Assembly: GCA_030696845.1 (NCBI GenBank)
Contig: JAUYRJ010000069.1
Location: 1 to 64,000, forward strand
Length of the DNA: 64,000 bases
Source of the DNA: Polynucleobacter sp.
Lineage (GTDB): Bacteria > Pseudomonadota > Gammaproteobacteria > Burkholderiales > Burkholderiaceae
Direction: 5' to 3'
Positions 16,676-25,396 of this stretch are shown piece after piece; position 1 is the first letter of the stretch, and each line of letters opens with the position of its first letter. Position numbers and translations under genes: made by a program. Below the pieces are notes generated by a model. It saw nothing but the letters and a program-made list of their open reading frames with translations, searched no databases and was not told the DNA's origin.

Positions 16676-16715
16676 TGGTGGACCCACCGGGACTTGAACC
16701 TGGGACCAAAGGAGT
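16676..16715 (-). pseudogene. Displaced 3' exon of tRNA-Ile2, probable attachment-site copy
   Basis: Forty bases match the 3' half of the intact tRNA at 19646-19722, from just after the anticodon to the encoded CCA, with three mismatches. One mismatch breaks a T-stem pair and another alters the acceptor strand, so it is not kept functional. The orientation is the same as the intact tRNA, as expected for the 3' end displaced when DNA enters a tRNA gene. The homology stops exactly at CCA on the outer side. Confidence 0.85.
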
Positions 16716-16808
16716 CCAGTTTGTGTAATTTTCATTACACCCTGGACTATGCCTTCACCATATGCTTACGCACTTAGGCGGGTGCCGTCTAATCTCTACA
16801 CCTTCAAC
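16716..16808 (-). ncRNA. 3' part of a group I intron (Azoarcus tRNA-Ile type), remnant
   Basis: Directly before the displaced exon the minus strand reads as the 3' third of a group I intron. Visible parts in order: GAAGGTGTAGAGATTAGACG (J6/7 and P7 5' strand, R-like), GGCACCCGCC (P3 3' strand and start of P8), GGTGAAGGCATAGTCCAGG (P8 end, P7 3' strand, S-like), a P9 hairpin GTGTAAT-GAAA-ATTACAC with a GNRA loop, and ACAAACTGG ending in the terminal G. From memory this closely follows the Azoarcus BH72 tRNA-Ile(CAU) intron. I cannot follow P1-P6 upstream of 16808, so the ribozyme is truncated and cannot self-splice. Confidence 0.82.
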
Positions 16809-16895
16809 AGCACACAAGACCTTTAGCAATATCACCGCCCTGCTGAGTGCTGTTTGTCGGTCCCACGCGAATTTCTGCGTTTTAAGCGTGGCTTG

Positions 16896-17612
16896 TTACA
16901 GCTGCGCCGTCGGCTTCAGGAAGAAATCAATTGCCAACGCAACCACTGGCGGCTCGATGTGGTGCGGGCCCCTGAATTCCAAGGAGGTTACGTCATAACC
17001 TGCTGCCTTCAGTTTGGCTACGTGAGGACGCGCACTAGTTTCAATTGGCAGCTGCTCGTCTTCTAAACCATGGGCGATGAAGATGCGGGGTGTGCCATTT
17101 TGCTGAAGGACTGACATAAAGCCTGCAGAAAAAGCGATCACGTGGCTAACGACGTCGCCATTGGTCACGCCTGCTGACAGCGCATAGCTGCCTCCGTCCG
17201 AAAACCCAGCAAATCCCAAGTGGGATGGATTGATAGAAAAACGTGACGCCACTTCGCGTAATGCTTTGTCCAGCCGCTCTAGGTCTGGGCCGTTACCACC
17301 CACGACCAAGTCCCAAGTCGGAAACTGAGACTGCGGCAGCAGAAGCAAAAAGCCATGCTGACACGCATGGTCGATCAAGAATGGCAGCACTTTGTCGGCG
17401 CTGCCACCGGCGCCATGAAACATCACGAGCAGAGCGACTGGAACTCCAGGCCGCAGACCGTCCGGCACGATCAATACAGCATCGCGTTCGCTAGCAATAC
17501 CCAGGTTGTGACGACCAGCAGGTAAGGCTTGCTTGTCGGGTACAGTTCCGGATCGAAAACTGAGGCGGCCCAACACCGAATCTCCCAGGATAGACGTGTC
17601 AAACGTTGCCAT
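16896..17612 (-). CDS. Alpha/beta hydrolase (phospholipase/carboxylesterase-like)
   Basis: A 238-residue hydrolase with oxyanion-side motif MFHGAGGSAD, nucleophile elbow GFSDGGS, Asp in HGLEDEQLP and His in GPHHIEPP: a complete Ser-Asp-His triad of the small carboxylesterase/PHB-depolymerase type. No signal peptide, so probably cytoplasmic. I start at the ATG at 17612, one base after the ATPase stop (TAAGATG), which implies coupled translation; the open frame extends to 17657. By eye it is richer in G+C than the genes before 16.3 kb. It lies inside the cassette bounded by tRNA-Ile2 and its displaced 3' exon. Substrate unknown. Confidence 0.85.
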   Translation of the reverse strand: MATFDTSILGDSVLGRLSFRSGTVPDKQALPAGRHNLGIASERDAVLIVPDGLRPGVPVALLVMFHGAGGSADKVLPFLIDHACQHGFLLLLPQSQFPTWDLVVGGNGPDLERLDKALREVASRFSINPSHLGFAGFSDGGSYALSAGVTNGDVVSHVIAFSAGFMSVLQQNGTPRIFIAHGLEDEQLPIETSARPHVAKLKAAGYDVTSLEFRGPHHIEPPVVALAIDFFLKPTAQL

Positions 17613-17613
17613 C

Positions 17614-19254
17614 TTAGACGGGCTTACCGATGCTGCGGAAAGCCGCGCACTGAGCAAAGGCTTCCTCGCTGAGCAATAAATTCCTACCCTTGCAAAACTT
17701 GAGCGTCAGCTTGAGTAACTCCTTGATATCGCGGCCGCTGGCAGCTGCGTAGGTTATTGTCAAGCGCTCAACTAGGTCATCGGGCAGTTCAGTGTTGAAC
17801 TGCTGCGCTAACGATTTCCACAGTTGTTTCGCTTGCACTTGTGTCGGTGTCTCGAACTGGATGATGGCGATGCAGCGCGACAAGACGGCGTCATCAATGT
17901 CGGCTACACGGTTGGTGGTCATGAACAGCAAGCCGTTGAAGTACTCGAGGGTACGCAGAAACTCAGCCACGATGGCGTTGTGCTGCAGATCGTTGTCGCG
18001 GCGGCGAATGTAGACGTCGGCCTCGTCGAGCAACAGCACCGAATCCCAACGCGCCGCGCGCCGCAGGATTTTCGAAAGATTGGCTTCCACTGAGCTTGCA
18101 GTCACGCCGAGTTGACCAGAATGTACGCGGTATAGTGGTTTCTCGACGACCTCGGCATAGACCTCTGCTGTCAGCGTCTTGCCTAGGCCAGGCTCGCCTT
18201 TGCACAGGATGGTTGTACCGCCCGACTTACCCTCGACAATGTCCTCCATTAGGAAGTTACGATCAGCGGTCAAGATATCAATCAGGTCGCGATGAGCATG
18301 CGGCAGAACCAGCTTGTCACGCAATTCTGGCTTGTAACGATACGCCTGAACATTTTGCACATGCGCCCATATGCTGCTGTGGTAATCCAGGTGAAATAGG
18401 TGTAGATAGCAATGCTGGGGAATCCGTTCAAAACCCTCGCTGATACCGCTTCCGCGCCAGAAGGTTGCATCGGCGGTGGTGTCAAAGTGGCGCTCCAGCA
18501 GCTCTTCGTCATTGACGCAGCGGGCCGTTGTGCCTGCCTGCAGCCGCATGCATTCGAGTTGAGGACGAGGCCCTTCGCTAGACATCCAGACAGCGCCAGA
18601 AACAGTAAACTGCGCACCAAACTTCGGCTGCATCTGCATGAAACGCTTTAAGTGTGTCTCGTATTCGTTTTTGAATTCCGCACATTCTTTGAAGTAACCA
18701 TAACCCGTCATCAATTCAGGAATCGTGCAATCCAGAATATCTTCGGCATAAAAGGTGATGCTGTAGGTCATGCCAGTACGCCTTAGCCTCGGATCGGTAA
18801 CCGGCCCCCGTTCTGCGGCCTGCAAGGTATTAGCCAGTAGACCGATGATGACGTAAGCTGCACTATCGACAGGCTGCACATAGCGCATGGAATGAACCAG
18901 CCAGGGCAGCAACACACCATCCTTGCCGAGCTTATAGAGCCAGCCATCGATCAGGTCACGCGACAACCAAGCGATCAGACCGGGGATCAGATGCTCCAAG
19001 CTGGGGATTTTTCGGGCAGCCGGTGCGGCGTGGATATTGTCCAGCGCCAACATTTGGAACATCAGCTCACGCTCATTGGCCGAACGGCACAGGCCGTAGA
19101 GTGTATTAAGTGAGGCGGCGTCGAAAAGGTGACTGGGCACCACACGTTTACCTCGGGAACGGCCGTACTCGCTCAGCCGCTTAGCAAGCAGTGAATCTTC
19201 ATTGACCGTTCCAAGTAGCGCATTGGCCAGGGTTTCTGGTATTTCGAATTCCAT
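17614..19254 (-). CDS. AAA+ ATPase with a large unknown N-terminal domain
   Basis: A 546-residue protein. The C-terminal third is an AAA+ module: Walker A GEPGLGKT (about 353-360), Walker B LLLDEAD (about 407-413), sensor 1 MTTN (about 445-448), an arginine finger in AVLSRC, and a sensor 2-like ASGRDIKELL. The first 330 residues match nothing I recognise and may hold the specificity or effector function. It is coupled to the downstream hydrolase gene. The higher G+C and the tRNA-flanked position point to horizontal transfer. A defence or stress role is possible for an ATPase-plus-effector pair, but nothing in the sequence proves it. Confidence 0.85.
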   Translation of the reverse strand: MEFEIPETLANALLGTVNEDSLLAKRLSEYGRSRGKRVVPSHLFDAASLNTLYGLCRSANERELMFQMLALDNIHAAPAARKIPSLEHLIPGLIAWLSRDLIDGWLYKLGKDGVLLPWLVHSMRYVQPVDSAAYVIIGLLANTLQAAERGPVTDPRLRRTGMTYSITFYAEDILDCTIPELMTGYGYFKECAEFKNEYETHLKRFMQMQPKFGAQFTVSGAVWMSSEGPRPQLECMRLQAGTTARCVNDEELLERHFDTTADATFWRGSGISEGFERIPQHCYLHLFHLDYHSSIWAHVQNVQAYRYKPELRDKLVLPHAHRDLIDILTADRNFLMEDIVEGKSGGTTILCKGEPGLGKTLTAEVYAEVVEKPLYRVHSGQLGVTASSVEANLSKILRRAARWDSVLLLDEADVYIRRRDNDLQHNAIVAEFLRTLEYFNGLLFMTTNRVADIDDAVLSRCIAIIQFETPTQVQAKQLWKSLAQQFNTELPDDLVERLTITYAAASGRDIKELLKLTLKFCKGRNLLLSEEAFAQCAAFRSIGKPV

Positions 19255-19645
19255 GTGTTCTTTTTACTCTTTTTAATAAATCATAGAAAGCTAGGTCTGA
19301 AACATACTTGACTGCAGTCAATGCGAGCCAAAATAGGGTCCATTTGGGGGTGGTGTTCGCCCGAACCGGCCAAATCAAGCAGTTGAAAGCGCGGAAATAC
19401 AAGGATGCCAATAGTAATATTACGCATAGGTTTAACACACTACACAGCAAGCTAATTAAGTGCCATGACTGGATTAAATGATGTCCACATATGAAAATAG
19501 TGTGCCTTATTTACATTCTAATATGACTTAAATTGTCTGAACAGTAAAAAAATAGACACAAATGGTTAGCTCATAAGACAACCGTTACTTAAATTAACGC
19601 TCAAAAGACAAAACCCCCACCATTGCTGATGAGGGTTTGCTTTTC
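19255..19645. other. Cassette end beside the tRNA, no confident gene
   Basis: A 391-base AT-rich stretch between the ATPase start and the tRNA 3' end. A plus-strand frame without a good start (about 19273-19473) reads GVVFARTGQIKQLKARKYKD and ends DWIK; it may be a relic. Near the tRNA, AAACCC and GGGTTT around 19612-19640 could form a weak terminator for the tRNA transcript. I see no integrase. Confidence 0.4.
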
Positions 19646-19722
19646 TGGTGGGCCCACCAGGACTTGAACCTGGGACCAAAGGATTATGAGTCCTCTGCTC
19701 TAACCAACTGAGCTATGGGCCC
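19646..19722 (-). tRNA. tRNA-Ile2 (CAT anticodon, lysidine type)
   Basis: A 77-base gene with perfect GGGCCCA/TGGGCCC acceptor stem, D loop AGTTGGTTAGA, anticodon loop CTCATAA, T arm CCAGG-TTCAAGT-CCTGG and encoded CCA. A CAT anticodon fits Met or Ile2. The C4-G69 and C5-G68 pairs are TilS determinants found in Ile2 and absent from E. coli elongator tRNA-Met, so I favour Ile2. It lies 13 bases after the rpoD stop on the same strand. It has no intron, unlike the displaced copy at 16676-16808. Confidence 0.95.
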
Positions 19723-19735
19723 GTTAGTCTTTATA

Positions 19736-22354
19736 TCAATCTTCCTCGAGGAAGGTTTTGAGTTTGTCGCTGCGGCTTGGATGGCGCATCTTCCTTAAGG
19801 CCTTGGCTTCAATTTGACGAATACGTTCACGCGTCACATCGAATTGCTTACCAACTTCCTCAAGAGTATGGTCTGTACTCATCTCCACGCCAAAACGCAT
19901 GCGCAACACTTTTGCTTCGCGTGGCGTTAGAGAATCCAGAACATCCTTCACTACATCGCGCATCGAATCGTGCAAGGCGGCTTCAGCTGGAGCTAAAGTA
20001 TTGCCATCTTCAATGAAATCACCCAAATGCGAGTCTTCATCATCACCAATTGGAGTCTCCATTGAAATTGGCTCTTTGGCGATTTTCATGATCTTGCGAA
20101 TCTTGTCCTCTGGTATCTCCATCTTCAGGGCAAGCGTCGCCGCATCTGGCTCGTGCCCGGTCTCTTGCAGGATCTGACGGCTGATGCGGTTCATCTTATT
20201 GATGGTCTCAATCATGTGCACCGGAATACGAATCGTGCGGGCTTGATCTGCGATCGAACGCGTAATCGCCTGACGAATCCACCACGTCGCATAAGTGGAG
20301 AACTTATAGCCACGACGGTATTCAAATTTATCCACCGCCTTCATGAGACCAATATTGCCCTCTTGAATCAGATCCAAGAATTGAAGGCCGCGATTAGTGT
20401 ACTTTTTAGCAATCGAGATAACCAAACGCAAGTTCGCTACAGTCATCTCACGCTTCGCTTCACGAGCGCGTTTCTCGCCCGCAATCATTTGCTTATTGAC
20501 TTCTTTTAGCTCAGGCAGCGGCAGAACAACGCGAGTCTGAATATCGATCAGTTTCTGTTGTAGCTCCTGAATAGCAGGGACATTCCGCTCCAGCAACGCG
20601 CTGTACGGCTTGTTTTCTTTCAGGAGATTTGCCGTCCACTTTAAGTTCATGGACATTTTGGGGAAATCCTTGAGGACTTCGCCGCGGGGCACGCCAACCT
20701 TATCCACTAATAAACTCACGATGCCACGCTCTAATTTCCACACTTGGTCTACTTGTGAGCGCATGGTGTCACACAACTTCTCAACGCTCTTCGCAGTTAA
20801 ACGGAAACCGAGCAACTCATTACGAATCGCCTCTTGCGCCTTGATGTAGGCAGGGCAGTTATACCCATCGCGATCATAGGCACGGCGCATTTTGTCAGCC
20901 TGAGCGCGGATGATGGCGAATTTCTCGAGCGAGATTTGCTTGAGTTCTTCGAGCTGCTTTGCGCTAGCGGTACTTGAACCACCGCCACCGCCGCCACTGT
21001 CTTCCTCGCCGGCATCCTCATCGCCTTCGCTCGCCTCTAAATCCTCTTCGGGCTCATCCGGACCCAGCTGAATGTCTTCGGCATTTGGGTCAACCAAACC
21101 ATCGACGAACTGATCAATCTCCATTTCGCCAGTAACGATTTTGTCAGCATTATCAATAATTTCGGCAATGGTCACTGGGCAGGCCGATAAAGCCATCACC
21201 ATATCTTTAAGGCCAGCCTCGATCTTTTTAGCAATAACGATCTCGCCTTCACGAGTCAGTAGATCGACAGTACCCATTTCGCGCATATACATCCGCACGG
21301 GGTCGGTTGTGCGGCCAAACTCCGAATCCACGGTGGAAAGAGCGGCTTCAGCCTCTTCCTCAGCCTCTTCTTCAGAAGTACCCGTAATGCCATTCTCATT
21401 CAAGAGGAGTGTTTCTGCGTCTGGTGCCTGTTCGTAAACGGTAATACCGATATCGTTGAGCAAACCAATTAAGGTCTCTAGCGCATCCGCATCCGATAAC
21501 TCATCGGACATCACATCATTCATTTCGCCGTGCGTTAAATAGCCTTTTGACTTACCCATTTTGATGAGGGTCTTCAGGCGTGCGCGACGTAACTCTTGCT
21601 GCTCTTCTGATCCGAGCTGCTGAGCGGCAAACTCTTTTAAGAGCGCCTTTTCTTTTGCCTTACGATCACGCGCTTTTTGACGGTCGGTGCGATTATCCTC
21701 GCCCGACTCGGCGGCTGCGGCGTCTGCTTTTACTTTGCGGCCCTTGCCTTTTTTGCCTTCGTCGGCATCACCCTCTAGATCAACTTCAGGCAACTCTTCT
21801 TCGGCGTTTGCTTCGACCTTTGTCTTGGCTTTTGCTTTCGCTTTTTCCTCTACCGGCGATTCAACTGACTTGCTTTTTTTGACCGGAAGCTCTTTTTCTG
21901 CCTTTGCTGGCTTCTGCGCTTTTACTGGCGCTTCTTTTTTGACTGGCTTTGCTGGCACTTTTGCTGCCGGTTTTACGAGTTTGCTTACTGGCTTTGCGGT
22001 TGCTTTCACAGGCTTAGTTGCTGCTTTGGTTGCCGGCTTTTTTGCTGCTGCCTTAGGGGCTGGTTTGGCTGTTTTGCTTACAGGCTTTGCTGCGGCCTTC
22101 GGGGCTGGCTTTTTGGCTGCAGCCTTTGCTGCTGGTTTGGCTGCTGCTTTAGCAGCTGTTTTAGCTTTGCTTGGCGCTGGTTTTTTAGCGACTGCTTTAC
22201 CCTTTGCGGTTGCAAGCGCTTTCTTCGGTGCGGATTTAGCGGCGGGCTTGGATTTTGCAGTCACAGCACCCTTTTTGGCTACAGGTTTGGCTTTTTTTGC
22301 TGCAGGTGTATTTTTCACGGGTTTGCTTGTCTTCTTGGTCTTGGTGCTTGGCAT
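19736..22354 (-). CDS. rpoD: RNA polymerase primary sigma factor, extended N-terminus
   Basis: An 872-residue sigma-70, against 613 in E. coli. The C-terminal part has all core regions: 1.2 ([16 protein letters not shown]), 2 ([36 protein letters not shown]), 3, and 4 with the -35-binding helix-turn-helix ([20 protein letters not shown]). Region 1.1 begins only around residue 255. Before it lie about 165 residues of Lys/Ala/Pro repeats ([14 protein letters not shown]-like), like a histone H1 tail, then an acidic stretch. It is downstream of dnaG after a 222-base gap. Confidence 0.98.
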   Translation of the reverse strand: MPSTKTKKTSKPVKNTPAAKKAKPVAKKGAVTAKSKPAAKSAPKKALATAKGKAVAKKPAPSKAKTAAKAAAKPAAKAAAKKPAPKAAAKPVSKTAKPAPKAAAKKPATKAATKPVKATAKPVSKLVKPAAKVPAKPVKKEAPVKAQKPAKAEKELPVKKSKSVESPVEEKAKAKAKTKVEANAEEELPEVDLEGDADEGKKGKGRKVKADAAAAESGEDNRTDRQKARDRKAKEKALLKEFAAQQLGSEEQQELRRARLKTLIKMGKSKGYLTHGEMNDVMSDELSDADALETLIGLLNDIGITVYEQAPDAETLLLNENGITGTSEEEAEEEAEAALSTVDSEFGRTTDPVRMYMREMGTVDLLTREGEIVIAKKIEAGLKDMVMALSACPVTIAEIIDNADKIVTGEMEIDQFVDGLVDPNAEDIQLGPDEPEEDLEASEGDEDAGEEDSGGGGGGSSTASAKQLEELKQISLEKFAIIRAQADKMRRAYDRDGYNCPAYIKAQEAIRNELLGFRLTAKSVEKLCDTMRSQVDQVWKLERGIVSLLVDKVGVPRGEVLKDFPKMSMNLKWTANLLKENKPYSALLERNVPAIQELQQKLIDIQTRVVLPLPELKEVNKQMIAGEKRAREAKREMTVANLRLVISIAKKYTNRGLQFLDLIQEGNIGLMKAVDKFEYRRGYKFSTYATWWIRQAITRSIADQARTIRIPVHMIETINKMNRISRQILQETGHEPDAATLALKMEIPEDKIRKIMKIAKEPISMETPIGDDEDSHLGDFIEDGNTLAPAEAALHDSMRDVVKDVLDSLTPREAKVLRMRFGVEMSTDHTLEEVGKQFDVTRERIRQIEAKALRKMRHPSRSDKLKTFLEED

Positions 22355-22576
22355 ATGTTAGCGCTCACTTACATTATTGATTACAATATCAACGGATTCA
22401 GAACTTTGCCTAATCCTCCCGCCGGAAATAGCTCAAAACAATGGCGCAAGTGGCTGAATTAAATCAATTTTTTTCTCTGGAGAGAGGATTATAGTCGATT
22501 CAGTATTTTCTGACTTCAGAAAAGGAAAAAAACTAGCCCAAGAAAGCGATTGTTAGGCGGGCAAGGCAATTCATTT
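22355..22576. other. Spacer between dnaG and rpoD
   Basis: 222 bases without a gene. AT-rich runs just before rpoD may hold its own promoter, but I cannot pick a convincing -35/-10 pair. Confidence 0.4.
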
Positions 22577-24514
22577 CTAGGCAAATTTCAGGCGCTCGCC
22601 CAGCTCGCGATACCGCGCCCGGTCCGCATCAGTCGCAGTGCCACTTGAAATGCGCTCGGTAATCTCAGTCATTTCCGTCTTTAACTGGATTAGCTCGAGT
22701 TTTTTGAGTGCGCCCTCCAAGTCGGCTGCCGCGCCTGCTGCATCCAAATCGGAACTCATGACTCGCTTGCGCAAAATGTCATACATGGGAGCAAATTCAC
22801 TTCTCGAGAGCTGCTCCTGAAAGAGAGCAAACGATCCAGACCCAACCGTGGCCTCACTGTCACTAGGTGATGACTCCATCCGGTCGCATTCTTTTAATAA
22901 ATCGGCCATCAGCGCCAATGCATTGGCTGAACGCAACTCTGCCGCCTTTAGCGCGAGCGCGCGACGCTCTGCATTCAATTGCTTACCCAAGTGCGGAAAT
23001 TGAATCAAGACTCGCAACATCTGCTCGGCTAAATCCATTGGCGCATTGGGTGGTGGAATATAGGGTGCCGCGGTCTTTTTAGAATAGCCGCCCTTACCGG
23101 GCTGCCAGGCATTATTTTGAGTACGGGTAGTGGCATTGCCTTTTGATACCGCGCCCGCCTGGGGGAAGCTGCCTCTTGCGGGACCGAGTGCTACTGCGGG
23201 CGCAATAGATAAACCACAAAATGCCTCTAGCTCAGGGGCTGTGGATGCGGTCCGAATCGCAAGCTCACGCACCATCTGCGAACGCAGGGCAATCGGTGGC
23301 ATCGATAAAAATAAGGGTTTTGCGGCGTGGTGCGTTTGAGCGCGTCCCTCTGGCGTAGTGAGATCATGACCGTCACTGGCAATCTTAAAAAAGAAGCTGG
23401 AAATCGACATCGCTTCTTTAATCACTTTTTCAAACGCGGGCCCGCCATAGGTCCGCACATAACTATCCGGATCGTGTTCGGTCGGCAAAAATAAGAAACG
23501 GATTTCTTTATCGTCTGACATTAAGGGCAGGCAAGCCTCTAGGGCCCGTTGCGCAGCGCGCTGACCCGCGGCATCGCCATCAAATGAAAAGACAATCCGA
23601 TCCGTTTGGCGCAGCAATAGGCGGATGTGATTCGCAGTACAGGCGGTGCCTAAAGTGGCAACCGCATTGGGAAAACCCAGCTGCGCTAAGGCGACAACAT
23701 CCATATAGCCTTCACAAACCAAGACGTACTCTTGAGCGCGTATTGCCTGGCGTGCCTCAAACAAACCATAAAGCGTATTGCCCTTAGAAAATAAAGGGGT
23801 CTCCGGTGAGTTAAGGTACTTCGGCTCGCCTTGATCCAGTATGCGACCACCAAAGCCAATAACTTGACCTTTGTGGTTACGAATCGGAAACATAATCCGA
23901 TCTCGAAAGCGATCGTAACGCCGTGCGGTTTGGGTGGACTCGCTTGGCTCACTCTGAATTAACAGTCCCCCTTCGAGCAAGGGCTTTGCAGTCGCATCAT
24001 CCGTATAACTGCCAAACACCGCCTCTAAACCCTGCCAGCCATCCGGTGCGTATCCCAAAGAATAGCGTTTTGCGATTTCACCCGTGAGGCCGCGGTTTTT
24101 CAAGTACTCAATTGCGCGTGGCGCCCCTTTAAGCTGGGCTTTATACCAATCTGCCGCAAGCCCCATCACCTCACTCAAGGCCATAGCCTGCTGCTGCCGC
24201 GCGACATCCTGACTGGTGCGCTCTTCTCGCGGAACGCTTAGACCCGCAGAGCGAGCAAGCTCCTCAATGGTTTCAACATAGCCCAGCCCAGCATATTCCA
24301 TCAAAAAACCGATGGCCGAGCCATGCGCGCCACAGCCAAAGCAGTGATAAAACTGCTTAGTTGGCGAAACGGAAAATGAAGGGGATTTCTCTTGATGAAA
24401 TGGGCAGAGCCCTTGGTAATTTGCACCAGCCTTTTTTAATTTAACGTGCTGCCCAACCACATCAACGATGTCAACCCGATTGAGAAGATCGGCAATGAAG
24501 GATTGAGGGATCAT
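22577..24514 (-). CDS. dnaG: DNA primase
   Basis: About 645 residues from the family-typical start MIPQSFIADLLNRVDIV; the open frame extends a few codons further. The CHC2-type zinc finger (CPFHQEKSPS, YHCFGCGAHG) is followed by the TOPRIM catalytic core (VCEGYMDVVAL, SFDGDAAGQRAA) and a C-terminal helical DnaB-interaction region. It makes RNA primers at the replication fork. Part of the rpsU-yqeY-dnaG-rpoD block, 24 bases after yqeY. Confidence 0.98.
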   Translation of the reverse strand: MIPQSFIADLLNRVDIVDVVGQHVKLKKAGANYQGLCPFHQEKSPSFSVSPTKQFYHCFGCGAHGSAIGFLMEYAGLGYVETIEELARSAGLSVPREERTSQDVARQQQAMALSEVMGLAADWYKAQLKGAPRAIEYLKNRGLTGEIAKRYSLGYAPDGWQGLEAVFGSYTDDATAKPLLEGGLLIQSEPSESTQTARRYDRFRDRIMFPIRNHKGQVIGFGGRILDQGEPKYLNSPETPLFSKGNTLYGLFEARQAIRAQEYVLVCEGYMDVVALAQLGFPNAVATLGTACTANHIRLLLRQTDRIVFSFDGDAAGQRAAQRALEACLPLMSDDKEIRFLFLPTEHDPDSYVRTYGGPAFEKVIKEAMSISSFFFKIASDGHDLTTPEGRAQTHHAAKPLFLSMPPIALRSQMVRELAIRTASTAPELEAFCGLSIAPAVALGPARGSFPQAGAVSKGNATTRTQNNAWQPGKGGYSKKTAAPYIPPPNAPMDLAEQMLRVLIQFPHLGKQLNAERRALALKAAELRSANALALMADLLKECDRMESSPSDSEATVGSGSFALFQEQLSRSEFAPMYDILRKRVMSSDLDAAGAAADLEGALKKLELIQLKTEMTEITERISSGTATDADRARYRELGERLKFA

Positions 24515-24538
24515 GCCCATAGCACGCAAGTCAGCAGT

Positions 24539-24985
24539 TTATTGAGCGAGCGCGGCCTTGACCAAGCCCGACACTGCCGCCATGTCGGCCTTGCCAGCTA
24601 GCTTTGACTTCAAAGCGCCAATTACCTTACCCATATCTTGGGGGCCTGTTGCGCCCAGTTCGGCAATCGTACTAGCAACCGTTGCAGCTACCTCCGCCTC
24701 GGATAATTGAGCCGGTAGATACGCCTGCAAAATCGCCATCTCGGCCGCCTCGATCGCCACCAAATCCGCGCGGCCTGCCTTATCAAACTGACTAATGGAG
24801 TCCTTACGCTGCTTAATCAGCTTCTCCACAATCGCAATGATGCCGGCGTCATCAACCACCACCCGCTCATCCACTTCACGCTGCTTGATTGCTGCCAGCA
24901 AAAGGCGAATGGCGCCGAGGCGCTCGGCCTCTTTGGCACGCATGGCGTTTTTCATATCTTCGGTAATTTGGTCTTTGAGGCTCAT
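24539..24985 (-). CDS. GatB/YqeY domain protein
   Basis: A 148-residue protein of the YqeY family (SLKDQITEDMKNAMRAKE, LLLAAIKQREVDERV, YLPAQLSEAEV), related to the tRNA-binding tail domain of GatB. Its exact role is not established; linkage to rpsU and dnaG is common in Proteobacteria. It is separated from rpsU by the terminator at 25036-25064. Confidence 0.93.
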   Translation of the reverse strand: MSLKDQITEDMKNAMRAKEAERLGAIRLLLAAIKQREVDERVVVDDAGIIAIVEKLIKQRKDSISQFDKAGRADLVAIEAAEMAILQAYLPAQLSEAEVAATVASTIAELGATGPQDMGKVIGALKSKLAGKADMAAVSGLVKAALAQ

Positions 24986-25035
24986 CGTATTTCCTTGAAA
25001 TTTTTTTATATCAATTCAGGTCAATGCAAAAAACA

Positions 25036-25064
25036 AAAACCCGCTGCGCATTACCGTCAGCGGG
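25036..25064 (-). terminator. Terminator between rpsU and yqeY-dnaG
   Basis: Arms CCCGCTG and CAGCGGG with a T tract on the minus strand, 47 bases after the rpsU stop. An internal terminator here is classic for the rpsU-dnaG-rpoD block and would reduce primase expression relative to S21. Confidence 0.85.
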
Positions 25065-25110
25065 CTGAGTAGCGACTCGTTTAATGGAGCGCCTGTTTGG
25101 GGTTGCCCTT

Positions 25111-25323
25111 TTAGTACAGCTTCTTAGGCAACATTTGGCTACGAATGCGCTTGTAGTGGCGCTTGGCAGCAGCCGCTTTCTTGCGCTTACGCTCAGCCGT
25201 TGGCTTCTCATAGAACTCGCGGGCACGCAAGTCGGTCAGGAGGCCGTTTTTTTCAATGGTGCGCTTGAAACGGCGTAATGCCACTTCAAAAGGCTCGTTT
25301 TCGCGGAGGCGGACTGTAGTCAT
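25111..25323 (-). CDS. rpsU: 30S ribosomal protein S21
   Basis: A 70-residue basic protein with the S21 pattern ([38 protein letters not shown]). It sits in the small subunit near the anti-Shine-Dalgarno end of 16S rRNA. It diverges from tsaD with a 73-base shared promoter spacer, as in many Proteobacteria. Confidence 0.97.
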   Translation of the reverse strand: MTTVRLRENEPFEVALRRFKRTIEKNGLLTDLRAREFYEKPTAERKRKKAAAAKRHYKRIRSQMLPKKLY

Positions 25324-25396
25324 GCTGGTTTAACTCGTATATGCTCGAATGATCGAAATTAACTGAATCACGGATTCTAGCACGGCTAAACGAAAA

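Noticed and set aside
16676-16760. Possibility that the tRNA fragment is the 3' end of a tmRNA
   Set aside because: The exon matches tRNA-Ile2 at 37 of 40 positions and the adjoining part fits a group I intron, not the tmRNA pseudoknot region.
19199-19450. 83-codon minus-strand frame overlapping the ATPase start
   Set aside because: Overlaps the ATPase N-terminus in another frame, has no ribosome site, and its hydrophobic stretch comes from AT-rich spacer.
21890-22330. Tandem-like repeats in the rpoD N-terminus considered as a repeat array or CRISPR
   Set aside because: They are in-frame codon repeats for Lys/Ala/Pro without spacers of constant length.
21687-22361. Long plus-strand frame of 224 codons opposite the rpoD N-terminus
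   Set aside because: Mirror of the Lys/Ala/Pro repeat codons; its Ala/Phe/Gly-rich translation is an antisense artefact.
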